From contig JAUIET010000005.1 in the NCBI GenBank assembly GCA_030429735.1, positions 139,905 through 203,904 on the forward strand: a DNA stretch of 64,000 bases, read 5' to 3'. Position 1 is the stretch's first letter, and each line of letters opens with the position of its first letter. Source of the stretch: Gammaproteobacteria bacterium (lineage in GTDB: Bacteria > Pseudomonadota > Gammaproteobacteria > Pseudomonadales > JAUIET01). A program made the translations under genes and the position numbers. This document shows positions 43,398-52,195 of this stretch, piece after piece. The notes under the pieces are model-generated. The model searched no databases. It had not been told where the DNA came from and was given only the letters and a program-made list of their open reading frames with translations.

Positions 43398-45472
43398 AGA
43401 GGATGAGTATGTTTGTTCGGGCCGGTCTGTCGTTTGTTATATTGGTTTTTGGCGTGGCTTCTTCGGTTACCGTTGCCGAAGAAACAAGCGATAAAGCCCT
43501 GACCAGATTCAGTGGCGCGGATGTGTTTGATTTGGAATGGGCTTCAGAGCCTAAAATATCACCCAATGGGCGACAAATCGTTTACGTTAGAAAGCGTATG
43601 GATATCATGCGTGATGAGCGCCAGAGCCGATTGTGGCTGGTAAATTCAGACGGTACTAATCATCAGATAGTAACAGGTAACGACAGCAATGAGTCCGCGC
43701 CTGTCTGGTCGCCGCAAGGTGATCGAATTGCGTATATAGGGCAATCCGAGGCTGGCGCGAACATCTATGTTTACTGGCTGGACTCCGGAAAAACGGCAAG
43801 GTTGACCAGCTTGCCGCAGAGCCCCGCTAACTTGTATTGGTCGTCGGATGGCTCGCAGCTTGCGTTCACTATGCTGGCGCCAGAAAAACCGCCGGTATTG
43901 GTCAAGCCGCCCGAAAAGCCCGACGGTGCAGAGTGGGCTGAGATTCCACGTATTACTTCGCAGCTTAAGTATGAGAGTGATGGTGCGGGGCGGTTAAAGC
44001 CTGGCTTCCAGCAAATTTATGTACTCGATGCCATCGGTGGCAGCCCGCGCCAGCTAACCACAGGGGCGTTCCACCATCTGCCCGAGCTTTCCTGGTCACC
44101 TGACGGCCGATCGATAGTGTTTGCTGGCAACCGGAACGCAGATTGGGAGCGGGCATTCAGAAATTCCGAAGTGTATCGTGTGAATGTTGCCAGTGGTGAG
44201 GTGAGTGCGCTGACAGAACAAGATGGCCCAGACTGGCTGCCACAGTTTTCTCCAAACGGGAAATGGATTGCCTATACAGGGTATGCCGACAAAGTGCAGG
44301 CATATCAGCTCAACAAACTGTTGGTGATGGCAGCTGACGGGTCGTCAAAGCGCGAACTGTTAGCCGATTTTGATTACAGCGTGGATACGCTGCAGTGGAA
44401 TGGCAACAGTTCGGGCCTGTACTTTCAATATGACAAACACGGCGATAGCAAAATAGGGTTTGTATCTCTGAGCGGAAACGTTCGCACCGTTAGCGATAAT
44501 GTGGGCGGTGAAGCAATGGGCAGACCCTACGGGGGAGGCTCATTCAGTGTTTCAAACAATAACCGCATCGCGTTCACGTACTCAACACCGTATCGCCCGG
44601 CTGACCTTGCAGTAGTCGCACCCTCGGGCAAGCCCTGTATTATCACGCAGCTGAATGAGGATCTACTTGCTCATCGCAATCTGGGTAAGGTAGAAGAGGT
44701 TTGGTATAAGTCGTCATTTGATCAGCGCGATATTCAGGGTTGGATTGTATGGCCACCAGATTATGACAAGAACAAGTCTTACCCGCTTCTAGTGGAAAAC
44801 CACGGCGGGCCAATTTCCAATTATGGCGCGCGTTTCTCGCCCGAGATTCAGTTGTATGCCAGCGCTGATTACATTGTATTTTACCCGAATGCCCGGGGCA
44901 GTACTGGCTACGGCGAGGAGTTTTCGAATCTGCTGTTTAACAATTATCCCGGCGAAGACTATCAAGACGTTATGGATGGCGTTGACGAGCTGATAAAGCG
45001 TGGCATTGCGCAGGAAGGAAATCTATTCGTAACAGGTGGTAGCGCGGGCGGCATAATGACAGCGTGGATGATTGGTAAAAACAATCGCTTTCGCTCCGCC
45101 GCGGTTATCAAGCCGGTTATGAACTGGGTGAGTAAAACGCTAACAGCGGATAACTACTTTGCATATGCCGATTACAGATACCCTGGCCAACCCTGGGACA
45201 ACTGGGAAACGTACATGAAGTTTTCGCCGATTTCTCTGGCGGGCAATATTCAAACGCCTACGCTGGTGATGGTTGGCACGGACGACCTGCGCACACCATT
45301 GTCTGAAGCCAAGCAGCTGTACCATGCCTTAAAGATACGCGACATTGATACACTGCTGGTTGAAATTCCAGGTGCATCGCACTTTATCGCCAAGCGCCCC
45401 AGCCAGCTGGTGACAAAAATAGACCATATACTGGCGTGGTTTGAACGCTCTCGTGCTGACAAAGCAGATTGA
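43394..45472 (+). CDS. prolyl-oligopeptidase family (S9) exported peptidase
   Basis: Serine peptidase of 692 residues with a signal peptide (about 1-28). WD40-like PD40 beta-propeller repeats (for example ISPNGRQIVYVR, WSPQGDRIAYIG, WSPDGRSIVFAG, FSPNGKWIAY) occupy about 40-360. The alpha/beta-hydrolase domain follows, with S550 in GGSAGGIM, D631 in GTDDLRTP and H663 in GASHF as the catalytic triad. The NGDGRGSTGYG-like segment YPNARGSTGYGEEF is the S9C/DAP-II signature. It probably releases di- or oligopeptides in the periplasm. It is coupled to the preceding membrane protein by ATGA and is convergent with the DUF885 gene 18 bp away. Confidence 0.9.
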   Translation: MKRMSMFVRAGLSFVILVFGVASSVTVAEETSDKALTRFSGADVFDLEWASEPKISPNGRQIVYVRKRMDIMRDERQSRLWLVNSDGTNHQIVTGNDSNESAPVWSPQGDRIAYIGQSEAGANIYVYWLDSGKTARLTSLPQSPANLYWSSDGSQLAFTMLAPEKPPVLVKPPEKPDGAEWAEIPRITSQLKYESDGAGRLKPGFQQIYVLDAIGGSPRQLTTGAFHHLPELSWSPDGRSIVFAGNRNADWERAFRNSEVYRVNVASGEVSALTEQDGPDWLPQFSPNGKWIAYTGYADKVQAYQLNKLLVMAADGSSKRELLADFDYSVDTLQWNGNSSGLYFQYDKHGDSKIGFVSLSGNVRTVSDNVGGEAMGRPYGGGSFSVSNNNRIAFTYSTPYRPADLAVVAPSGKPCIITQLNEDLLAHRNLGKVEEVWYKSSFDQRDIQGWIVWPPDYDKNKSYPLLVENHGGPISNYGARFSPEIQLYASADYIVFYPNARGSTGYGEEFSNLLFNNYPGEDYQDVMDGVDELIKRGIAQEGNLFVTGGSAGGIMTAWMIGKNNRFRSAAVIKPVMNWVSKTLTADNYFAYADYRYPGQPWDNWETYMKFSPISLAGNIQTPTLVMVGTDDLRTPLSEAKQLYHALKIRDIDTLLVEIPGASHFIAKRPSQLVTKIDHILAWFERSRADKAD

Positions 45473-45490
45473 GGCGCTTGATGTCAGGTT

Positions 45491-47311
45491 TTATTTGTTC
45501 GCGTTAATCCAGGTCCGAATTTTCGCTTCCAGTAGCGCCAGTGGCACACACCCTGTCTCCAATACCTGGTTGTGAAACTGGGCGACATCGAACTTATCGC
45601 CCAGTTCTTTTTCTGCGATGGAGCGTAACTCGCGAATTTTCAGTTGCCCTATTTTGTATGCCAGGGCCTGACCGGGGTTTGCCATATAGCGCTCGATTTC
45701 CCGAATAATGCCATCTTCAGGCTCGGCTTCGTTGTCCAATGAGTAGGCGATGGCCTGTTCGCGTGTCCATCCTTTGCTGTGTAAGCCTGTGTCAACGACA
45801 AGGCGAATAGCGCGATGTATTTCGGCACTGAGCATTCCGAAGTATTGATAGGGGTCGGTGAATAGCCCTAACTCCTTACCAAGTGATTCGGTGTATAAGG
45901 CCCAACCCTCGCCGTAACCGCTGTACCACAAGGTTTTTCTAAACTTCGGCAAGGACTCGTTTTCCTGAGTCAGCGACACCTGATAGTGATGGCCCGGAAT
46001 TGCTTCGTGCAGGAACAGTGATTCGCTGTCGAAAATATTATATCGGCTGGCATCTGGAATAGGGGTATAGAAAATACCAGGGCGCGTTCCATCCAGTGAT
46101 CCCGAGCTGTACTCCGCAGCCGCTGAATTTTCCCTGAAGGCTTCCGTGCGCCGCACTTCAAAGGCTGTTTTTGGCTTCAGGTCAAACAGCTTCGCCACTT
46201 GCGGTTTCATTCGTTCGTGAATAGCGTTGAAGTGGTCCAGCACTTCTTGTGGCTCAGTGTAAGGCATCAGGTCTTGGTTGTTGCGCACGTGGTCAAAGAA
46301 CGCCTTTAAGTCGCCATTGAACCCAACCTGTTCTTTTACCTGCTGCATTTCGCTTTGAATGCGCGCCACCTCTGAAAGGCCCAACTGATGAATCTGATCG
46401 GCCGTCATATTTGTCGTTGTGTACTTCTTTATCTGATGGCGGTAATACGCGTCGCCACCTGGAAGGGCGTCAATGCCGCTGGAATCACGCCCGGCCGCCA
46501 TATACTCACTGGCCATATAGTCATGTATTTTCTTGTACGCAGGTACAACTTTGCCCTTCACCATTGCAGTGTATTGTTCGGTTAAACGGGCTTTCTCTTC
46601 GTCTGAGAAGGTGTCTGGAAATTTGTTTGCCGGCGTGAAGAACAGGTGTTCCTGAACCCTATCCGACGTCATACTCGCCAGTTGTGGCAGTACCTTTTTG
46701 ATCAGCGATTTTGGCAGAACCCAACCCTTCTTAACGCCTTCGCGCATTTTTGATTCGGTTGCGTTTAACCACTCCAGGTAGGCATCAACGCGTGCCAGCC
46801 AATTCTCATAGTCTTCCACCGTGTCAAACGGCTGTGCAGAGGCACCGCTGGCAAGCTGACCAATGATCAAATTGACTGACCACATCTGATCAATTGGTAT
46901 AAGGTCGTCGTCGAAAGCCAGGCCATCAAGGTTAATACCCAGTTCCCATTCCAGCACGTCTTTGGACATTTGCTGGCTGTTGCTGAGATCGCTGGCATCA
47001 AACTTTTGCAAGGCCGACAGATATCTGGTCAGCGTTGATCTAATGTTTTGTTCTACATTAGCGTCAAGATTGTTAACGAATTGATTGTTGTAGCGAGGGT
47101 CGCCTTCGAAGGTGGCCTGTAATGGATTCAGCTTCAGATAGTCTTCGTAGTATTGGTCCAGCAGCGCATCAAACTGGACTGAGGTCGTTTTATCGATTGA
47201 GCTTGACTGTTCGGTTGAAACGGCTTGCGCGACAATTTCGGTTTGTTTTTCATTGTCGCCACCGCAGCTGGCAAGTAGCAGAGCAGCAATAAATAGAAAG
47301 ATAATTCTCAT
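45491..47311 (-). CDS. DUF885 lipoprotein, putative zinc peptidase
   Basis: Protein of 606 residues with a lipoprotein signal ending LLASCGG. The DUF885 metal motif HEAIPGHHYQ (an HExxPGHH zinc-binding pattern) is clear, followed by GEGWALYTESLGKELG and the KIGQLKIRELR end, as is usual for the family. DUF885 proteins are putative metallo-carboxypeptidases related to thermolysin-like peptidases. With the S9 peptidase on the facing strand it suggests local peptide turnover in the periplasm. Start ATG 47311 begins the signal peptide directly. Confidence 0.88.
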   Translation of the reverse strand: MRIIFLFIAALLLASCGGDNEKQTEIVAQAVSTEQSSSIDKTTSVQFDALLDQYYEDYLKLNPLQATFEGDPRYNNQFVNNLDANVEQNIRSTLTRYLSALQKFDASDLSNSQQMSKDVLEWELGINLDGLAFDDDLIPIDQMWSVNLIIGQLASGASAQPFDTVEDYENWLARVDAYLEWLNATESKMREGVKKGWVLPKSLIKKVLPQLASMTSDRVQEHLFFTPANKFPDTFSDEEKARLTEQYTAMVKGKVVPAYKKIHDYMASEYMAAGRDSSGIDALPGGDAYYRHQIKKYTTTNMTADQIHQLGLSEVARIQSEMQQVKEQVGFNGDLKAFFDHVRNNQDLMPYTEPQEVLDHFNAIHERMKPQVAKLFDLKPKTAFEVRRTEAFRENSAAAEYSSGSLDGTRPGIFYTPIPDASRYNIFDSESLFLHEAIPGHHYQVSLTQENESLPKFRKTLWYSGYGEGWALYTESLGKELGLFTDPYQYFGMLSAEIHRAIRLVVDTGLHSKGWTREQAIAYSLDNEAEPEDGIIREIERYMANPGQALAYKIGQLKIRELRSIAEKELGDKFDVAQFHNQVLETGCVPLALLEAKIRTWINANK

Positions 47312-47393
47312 GACACACCCAAAAACGATTCAGTTTAATCGCCAGTATACTGCAACGAATCAGAATGATGCTGTTGTATTACTCGGGTATTTT

Positions 47394-47855
47394 TCAGAGC
47401 TTTCCTAGCATTTTTGTAGGTACTCCACTACTGCTGGGGTCCAGATGCCCAATGCCCGGTACATAGTTAACTTCAATGCGAATGCCGTCCGGGTCTTCAA
47501 ACAAAACCGAGTAGTAGCCTGCTGCAAACGCATCTTCCTGCGCGCCGTGCACCAGCTTGCCGCCCGGCAGGGTGACAACAAAGTCTGCAATTTCGTCAAT
47601 ATCCTGCCGATTTCTGGCACGCAGGCAAAAGTGGTGTAAACCAATTCTGCGCTGGACAAACTTTGCGTCGTCATCGGTTTCATCCCCAGCGGTAATACAA
47701 ATGCCGGTGCGGCTGCCCACACCGTAGAAGGCCATGCCTGGCTCATCGGCAATAATCTTCATATCGAGATAGTTGAGCAGGGGCAGGTAAAATTCGCGCG
47801 AGCGCGCCACGTCTTTTACCGTCAGCTGTATATGAGCAATACCATTCACTTGCAT
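47394..47855 (-). CDS. VOC-superfamily protein
   Basis: Protein of 153 residues with one glyoxalase module: GIAHIQLTVKDVARSREFY (first metal His), HHFCLRARN (second), and VLFEDPDGIRIEVNYVPG (terminal Glu). ATG 47855 lies one base after the TGA of the symporter and has GGAG upstream; the longer frame from 47891 overlaps the symporter. Stop and start nearly touch, so translation is probably coupled. The substrate is unknown, but the gene order symporter then VOC suggests that it acts on the imported compound. Confidence 0.8.
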   Translation of the reverse strand: MQVNGIAHIQLTVKDVARSREFYLPLLNYLDMKIIADEPGMAFYGVGSRTGICITAGDETDDDAKFVQRRIGLHHFCLRARNRQDIDEIADFVVTLPGGKLVHGAQEDAFAAGYYSVLFEDPDGIRIEVNYVPGIGHLDPSSSGVPTKMLGKL

Positions 47856-47856
47856 A

Positions 47857-49305
47857 TCAGTTAAATCTCCTGAAGGTGGCGACGCGATCAATCAGCTCTA
47901 CCTCGCAGCCCGCGTCATCGGTTAGTGGTTTTGGCGGGCAAATCGATTGGGTTAACGAGGCAACAGTGACCATTGCGATGAAGGAAACGCAGAAACCAAT
48001 CAGGTCTGGTGGTATGTTGCTACCCATCGTGCCAGCAATTACCCAGCCAAACAAGCCGCCCAAAATACCGGCTAGTGCCCCATAATTATTGGCCTTGCGC
48101 CACCAGAAGCACAATATAAATGGTGCAATCGTCATTGCCAATAAAGGTGCTGCAGATTCAATCAGGACTTCAACCACTCGTTCTGCGCCAAATGCAACGT
48201 AGGTCGCCGCAGCCGCGGCGATTGGAATAGAGATTCGAGCCACCTTCAGGCGCAGTTTATCGCTGGGGTTCTTAACAAAGAACGGCAACAAATTAGTGCT
48301 GGCGATCGACCCTGTGCTCAGTAACACGCTGTCAGATGTACTCATAATCGCGGAGAGAATCGCGCCGATGAAAATGACGGTCACAACCGGGTGTAAATGT
48401 TTGACCGCCAGCTCTGACAGAATCGCGTTTGGGTCTGCAATGTCCGGCATAGTGACACTGGCAATCAGGCCCAGGGCGAGTGGTATACACCCAATGACTA
48501 CGTAACTAACGCCTGCCAGCAGAAAGGAATTCTGTGCCACTATTTCTGTTCTGGCTGACAATGCCCTTTGTATAACGGAGTTGGCTGCTATGGCGGCAAC
48601 ACCAAGCGTCATCCAGACGTGGATGTAATCAACCCAGTTCTGGAAACTGTGTTCTATGGGAAAAAAGCGAATGGTGTTTTCCGGTAGTTGCACACTAATG
48701 GTGTTCCAGCCACCCACGTCGTTTAACACAACAAATAGCAATACTACTAAACCAATAACCAGAATCAGTGTTTGCAAAAAATCCGTTAGCACCACAGCCA
48801 TCATGCCGCCCACCATGGTGTAACTGACGATCACGAGCAAACCAACCACAATTCCTGTTGCCATGGGCAAACCTGTCAGTGATTCGGTGAGAATGCCAAA
48901 GGTAAACAGCAAACCACCCACCCAAATAATGCCTGCGCCCACATCGGCAAATGCGGCGAAAAGTCCTGCAATTCTTCCGTAGCGAACTTCGAAAAATTCA
49001 ATCCAGGTTATTCGGCGTGTGCGTCTGCAAATTCGCGCGAAGAACAACCCGCTGAGAAATAGAGCCAGTGCGGAGCCGAATGGTTCTGCAATCATGGCCA
49101 GAAAGTCACGATCATAGGCTGATGTGGCCGCGCCCATCATAATGCCGCTGCCAAACCAGGTGGCAAAGATTGACGTGGAGCACAGCCACAATGGCAGGCG
49201 GCGCCCTGCAATCATAAAATCTGTGGAAGATTCAGTGCCTTTGGCTGCGTAAATACCTATACCCAGCATTACCGCCATGTAGATCAACAATCCAGCCAGG
49301 ATCAT
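47857..49305 (-). CDS. sodium:solute symporter family carrier
   Basis: Inner-membrane symporter of 482 residues with about 13 helices. The SSS pattern is visible: DFMIAGRRLPLWLCSTSIFATWFG near helix 2 and the sodium-site helices 2 and 9. It resembles the proline/pantothenate/small-organic-acid branch; the actual solute is not readable. The gene is followed with one base spacing by the VOC gene and preceded by a metallo-beta-lactamase gene 42 bp upstream on the same strand, so a three-gene unit for uptake and hydrolysis of one compound is plausible. No clear ribosome site precedes ATG 49305. Confidence 0.85.
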   Translation of the reverse strand: MILAGLLIYMAVMLGIGIYAAKGTESSTDFMIAGRRLPLWLCSTSIFATWFGSGIMMGAATSAYDRDFLAMIAEPFGSALALFLSGLFFARICRRTRRITWIEFFEVRYGRIAGLFAAFADVGAGIIWVGGLLFTFGILTESLTGLPMATGIVVGLLVIVSYTMVGGMMAVVLTDFLQTLILVIGLVVLLFVVLNDVGGWNTISVQLPENTIRFFPIEHSFQNWVDYIHVWMTLGVAAIAANSVIQRALSARTEIVAQNSFLLAGVSYVVIGCIPLALGLIASVTMPDIADPNAILSELAVKHLHPVVTVIFIGAILSAIMSTSDSVLLSTGSIASTNLLPFFVKNPSDKLRLKVARISIPIAAAAATYVAFGAERVVEVLIESAAPLLAMTIAPFILCFWWRKANNYGALAGILGGLFGWVIAGTMGSNIPPDLIGFCVSFIAMVTVASLTQSICPPKPLTDDAGCEVELIDRVATFRRFN

Positions 49306-49347
49306 CGGCGCAGGCTCAATGGAGGCATTGGATATTTGCGCATACGA

Positions 49348-50265
49348 TCATTCTGATTCCTCAAGCCTGATATCTGGCTGCAGTAAACCGCGTTGCTCAT
49401 AGGCCTGCAACCAATCGACATCATGCGCCAGCAAGACGGTTACGTCGCCTTTTTCGTAAATATCAATAAGCGATCGAATTTGATGGGCAAGTGCTACGCC
49501 ATCTTCGCCTGCTGCCCAGTTAGCCAACAAGGGCTTCGATTTCTGTTCGAGAATATTGACTTTATTCCAAGCGGTATCACCCGCAAACAACACTTCTTCA
49601 CCGTTCGCCATGCGCGCAAAAATCATTTGTGCACCGGGAGTGTGTCCTGTGGCTTTGATCAGTACAACACCCGGTGCGAGGTGGTAGTAAGTGTCGTAAT
49701 CTATCGCTTTTATGTCTCGCAGAATTTTTGGGTAGCGTAAGTTCGCTTGCTCTGCATTAGTCTGTTGTGCGGTATTGATCACAATCTTTTCTGCCAACTT
49801 CGGTAAGTTTGGAGATTTAACAACACCGCCAATATGATCAAAATGCTCATGCGTAAACACAATTTTTTGCGCCTGCAGCATGGCCTGTTGAACGCGATCA
49901 TAAGCCGCTTGATTGAACCGCTTCATTAGAATGGCATTGGCATCATTCAGGGCCTTATCGTGCGGTGGGTCTATGAGGATGTTGTCACCATTGGCGTACT
50001 GCAGCTGGAATGCTCGAACATCAAGAGCGTAAGAACCCTCGCCACAGCCAGTGACCACCAAACAGCCAGGAAATTCGCCGCTTGCCACACTAAGACTGCC
50101 GATACCAATCGGCAAATCGGTGTCGTTGCGTAGCAGTTTCCTGACGTGCTCAAGATCCAACGCAAAGTTGGATTGCTCAGGAAGTTGGTCGTAATGAGTG
50201 GCAACAAACGCAGTCAAGGCGATTGAAATGATGATGATCGATACTGCCAGCGCTGCTTTTTTCAT
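49348..50265 (-). CDS. metallo-beta-lactamase-fold hydrolase, membrane-anchored or exported
   Basis: Protein of 305 residues with an N-terminal hydrophobic helix (4-26) that may be a signal anchor. Metal motifs are HEHFDHIGG (HxHxDH), HTPGAQM, AGDTAWN (bridging Asp) and LLAHDVDWL (last His). The family covers lactonases, glyoxalase II and phosphodiesterases; an N-acyl-homoserine-lactonase-like activity is possible, but AHL lactonase lacks the N-terminal helix. It heads the minus-strand unit with the symporter and the VOC protein. Divergent from the VOC gene at 50371. Confidence 0.82.
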   Translation of the reverse strand: MKKAALAVSIIIISIALTAFVATHYDQLPEQSNFALDLEHVRKLLRNDTDLPIGIGSLSVASGEFPGCLVVTGCGEGSYALDVRAFQLQYANGDNILIDPPHDKALNDANAILMKRFNQAAYDRVQQAMLQAQKIVFTHEHFDHIGGVVKSPNLPKLAEKIVINTAQQTNAEQANLRYPKILRDIKAIDYDTYYHLAPGVVLIKATGHTPGAQMIFARMANGEEVLFAGDTAWNKVNILEQKSKPLLANWAAGEDGVALAHQIRSLIDIYEKGDVTVLLAHDVDWLQAYEQRGLLQPDIRLEESE

Positions 50266-50370
50266 GAATTATTTGTGGGCTGCATTCTGTGCTTGTTTTA
50301 GAGGTGTGCTCCTCCCATTATACGCAAAAATGCTAAGCTGCCGTTTTACTGGATAATTTCATGGTTCACT

Positions 50371-50850
50371 ATGGCAATCACTGGACTTGTACACATTAAT
50401 ATCAACTGCAGTGACTTTGAACGCTCTAAAGTGTTTTATGAGGCATTGGGCTTTGAGGAGTTTTTTGCTGTACCAGAGACGAATACGCCGGAAATTGCCG
50501 CAGCTGTGGGTATGCCCCCTTACAGAGTGCGTGGAGCCTTAATGATGCTCAAGACTTCCAGGGAGAAAGGCTTTCCGTTTACCATAGATTTACTGCAGTG
50601 GTTGGAACCTACGGATGATGAGCCACCGTATCCCCATCTTTATCATTATGGGCTAGCCCGCATAGCCTTGCGAACAGATGATCTTGATGGAGACATGGCC
50701 AGGATAAAAGCACTGGGTGCAGAGTTTATTTCTGAACCTGCCCAAATGCCCGCGTCTACTGGCAGCAGCGCTCGATTTGTCTGTTTCAAAGACCCTGACG
50801 GAACGGTTCTGGAGTTAGTGGAAAATCCAACTCCCGGAGAAACCAATTAA
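50371..50850 (+). CDS. VOC-superfamily protein
   Basis: Cytosolic protein of 159 residues. GLVHININCSDFERSKVFYE and the later YHYGLARIALRTDDLDG give the two halves, with DPDGTVLELVENP at the end holding the last metal ligand. It is probably a lyase or isomerase of the glyoxalase family. It is transcribed away from the metallo-beta-lactamase gene and precedes a glyoxalase-II-like gene by 30 bp, so a glyoxalase I/II pair for a 2-oxoaldehyde or thioester is a reasonable but unproven idea. The start is ATG 50371. Confidence 0.8.
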   Translation: MAITGLVHININCSDFERSKVFYEALGFEEFFAVPETNTPEIAAAVGMPPYRVRGALMMLKTSREKGFPFTIDLLQWLEPTDDEPPYPHLYHYGLARIALRTDDLDGDMARIKALGAEFISEPAQMPASTGSSARFVCFKDPDGTVLELVENPTPGETN

Positions 50851-50880
50851 GGACACCTTTATAAATAACCTGGATACATC

Positions 50881-51678
50881 ATGCTGATCAAACAAATTCC
50901 CATACGTAACGAACTGCGCAATTATATGTATTTGCTGGCTTGTGAATCTACCCGGCAAGCCATAGCGATCGACCCACTGGATCATGCCCTATGTCTGCAA
51001 GTTGCCAAAGAGATAGGCTTGCAGATTACAGTGGTGGCAAACACCCACCATCATCATGACCACATAGGTGGGAATGGACCTGTTGTAGCGGCCACGGGCG
51101 CGCAGCTGGTGGCGCACGCAGATGCGATGCAATCGATACCGGAAGTGGATCGGGGGCTGAATTCAGGCGACACTCTGCAGTGCGGAGAGTTAAGCCTTAA
51201 GGTAATGAGCACCCCCGGGCATACAATGAGTCACATATGTCTGTACTTTGAAGGGAATGACTCAGAAGCCCCTGCATTGTTTTGCGGTGATACGCTATTC
51301 AATGCTGGTGTAGGGCGCTGTGATTTTGGGGGAGATCCGAAGGTGTTGTATGAAACATTCGCTGAGCAGATCTTTATCTTGCCCGATAACGTTCGAGTGT
51401 TTCCGGGTCATGACTACATTGAGAACAACCTGCGCTTCACTCTTGATAGAGAGCCTGGCAATCAAGCAGCACAATCACTGACGGCGGAATTTGCTGCGGG
51501 GCTTGATGCCGAAAGCTACGTGACTACCATTGGCTTGGAACACGAGATCAATGTGTTTTTCAGGTTGAGTGAACCGGAAGTCCGAGCCGGCGTTGCGCAA
51601 AGTCAGGGCGTAGATGCCGCTGAGCTGGATGACCAGGCAACGTTTATTGGTTTGCGTGGATTGCGTGATAATTGGTAA
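50881..51678 (+). CDS. glyoxalase II-type metallo-hydrolase
   Basis: Metallo-beta-lactamase-fold hydrolase of 265 residues with the glyoxalase II arrangement: THHHHDHIGG (metal cluster), TPGHTMSHICLYF, CGDTLFNAGVGRCDFGG and FPGHDYIENNLRFTL, then a C-terminal helical region like the HAGH C-terminal domain. The usual substrate is S-lactoylglutathione, hydrolysed to lactate and glutathione. The N-terminus LIKQIPIRNELRNYMYLLAC is close to the classical enzyme, but identity with GloB proper is not certain. Cotranscription with the upstream VOC protein is likely; DUF5062 follows after 4 bp. Confidence 0.85.
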   Translation: MLIKQIPIRNELRNYMYLLACESTRQAIAIDPLDHALCLQVAKEIGLQITVVANTHHHHDHIGGNGPVVAATGAQLVAHADAMQSIPEVDRGLNSGDTLQCGELSLKVMSTPGHTMSHICLYFEGNDSEAPALFCGDTLFNAGVGRCDFGGDPKVLYETFAEQIFILPDNVRVFPGHDYIENNLRFTLDREPGNQAAQSLTAEFAAGLDAESYVTTIGLEHEINVFFRLSEPEVRAGVAQSQGVDAAELDDQATFIGLRGLRDNW

Positions 51679-51682
51679 TTCC

Positions 51683-51952
51683 ATGAAAAAAGCCAAACTA
51701 AAAAACGAAGCCGCATTAATGAAGGAAGCCCTTCGCATCGGTGGCTTGTATGCCAAGAAGCGCGGCGCGGGTGAGATTGAAGCGCATGACTCAGTGGATC
51801 TGAAAGTTGAGTTTGTCTACAAGCTGTTGGTGCACGACGGTCTGATTCAACCATTGGCAAAAGACAAAATCACCACGCCAAACATGAAGCACAAATTGGC
51901 ATTGTGGATGGCCCGGCAGCTGCCGGAAGGGCACTCCTTACTTAAGGAGTAG
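51683..51952 (+). CDS. DUF5062 family small protein
   Basis: Protein of 89 residues, highly charged. The pattern KLKNEAALMKEALRIGGLYA, KVEFVYKLLVHDGLIQPLA and the C-terminal NMKHKLALWMARQLPEGH fits DUF5062, a small cytosolic family known mainly from marine gammaproteobacteria, of unknown function. ATG 51683 lies 4 bp after the glyoxalase II stop; a longer frame starting inside that gene (51614) is unlikely. Ribosome site is weak (GGTAA). Confidence 0.78.
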   Translation: MKKAKLKNEAALMKEALRIGGLYAKKRGAGEIEAHDSVDLKVEFVYKLLVHDGLIQPLAKDKITTPNMKHKLALWMARQLPEGHSLLKE

Positions 51953-51958
51953 GTACGC

Positions 51959-52075
51959 TCAGCATTTCCATTCGTAGCGGCGGTAAGCCAGTTCATCGAA
52001 TACGCGGCGCATCATCAAGTACAGACCCCTTCCAGAAAACGTATCGAAAATGAAACCTTGGTAGAACTATCGCTA
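51959..52075 (-). pseudogene. GNAT acetyltransferase fragment
   Basis: Minus-strand reading from about 52075 gives FYQGFIFDTFSGRGLYLMM, then RRVFDELAYRRYEWKC and a stop at 51959. VFDEL-YRRYEWKC is the highly conserved central-to-C-terminal motif of RimJ/RimL-like GNAT acetyltransferases, where it normally continues with DALN. No N-terminus, no downstream half and no start codon are present, so only about 38 residues survive. It is a remnant in the gap between DUF5062 and the DUF1330-like gene. Confidence 0.6.
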
Positions 52076-52137
52076 TTATGTCATGCATTCAGCAATCCGA
52101 AACAAGGTCGGCAATCCTTTTAACAGCGTAAAAAATA

Positions 52138-52164
52138 TTGACATAAAAAGTGTCATATTATAGC
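52138..52164 (+). promoter_or_regulatory. possible promoter with TGACA/TGTCA inverted repeat
   Basis: A consensus TTGACA (52138-52143) lies above TATAGC (52159-52164) with a 15-bp spacer, shorter than ideal. The same bases include TGACA (52139-52143) and TGTCA (52151-52155), an inverted repeat with 7-bp centre that could be a regulator site. It is about 30 bp before the DUF1330-like gene start at 52196. Candidate only. Confidence 0.35.
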
Positions 52165-52195
52165 GTGGTGTGCTTGTGTTGAAAGGGCGATCGCT

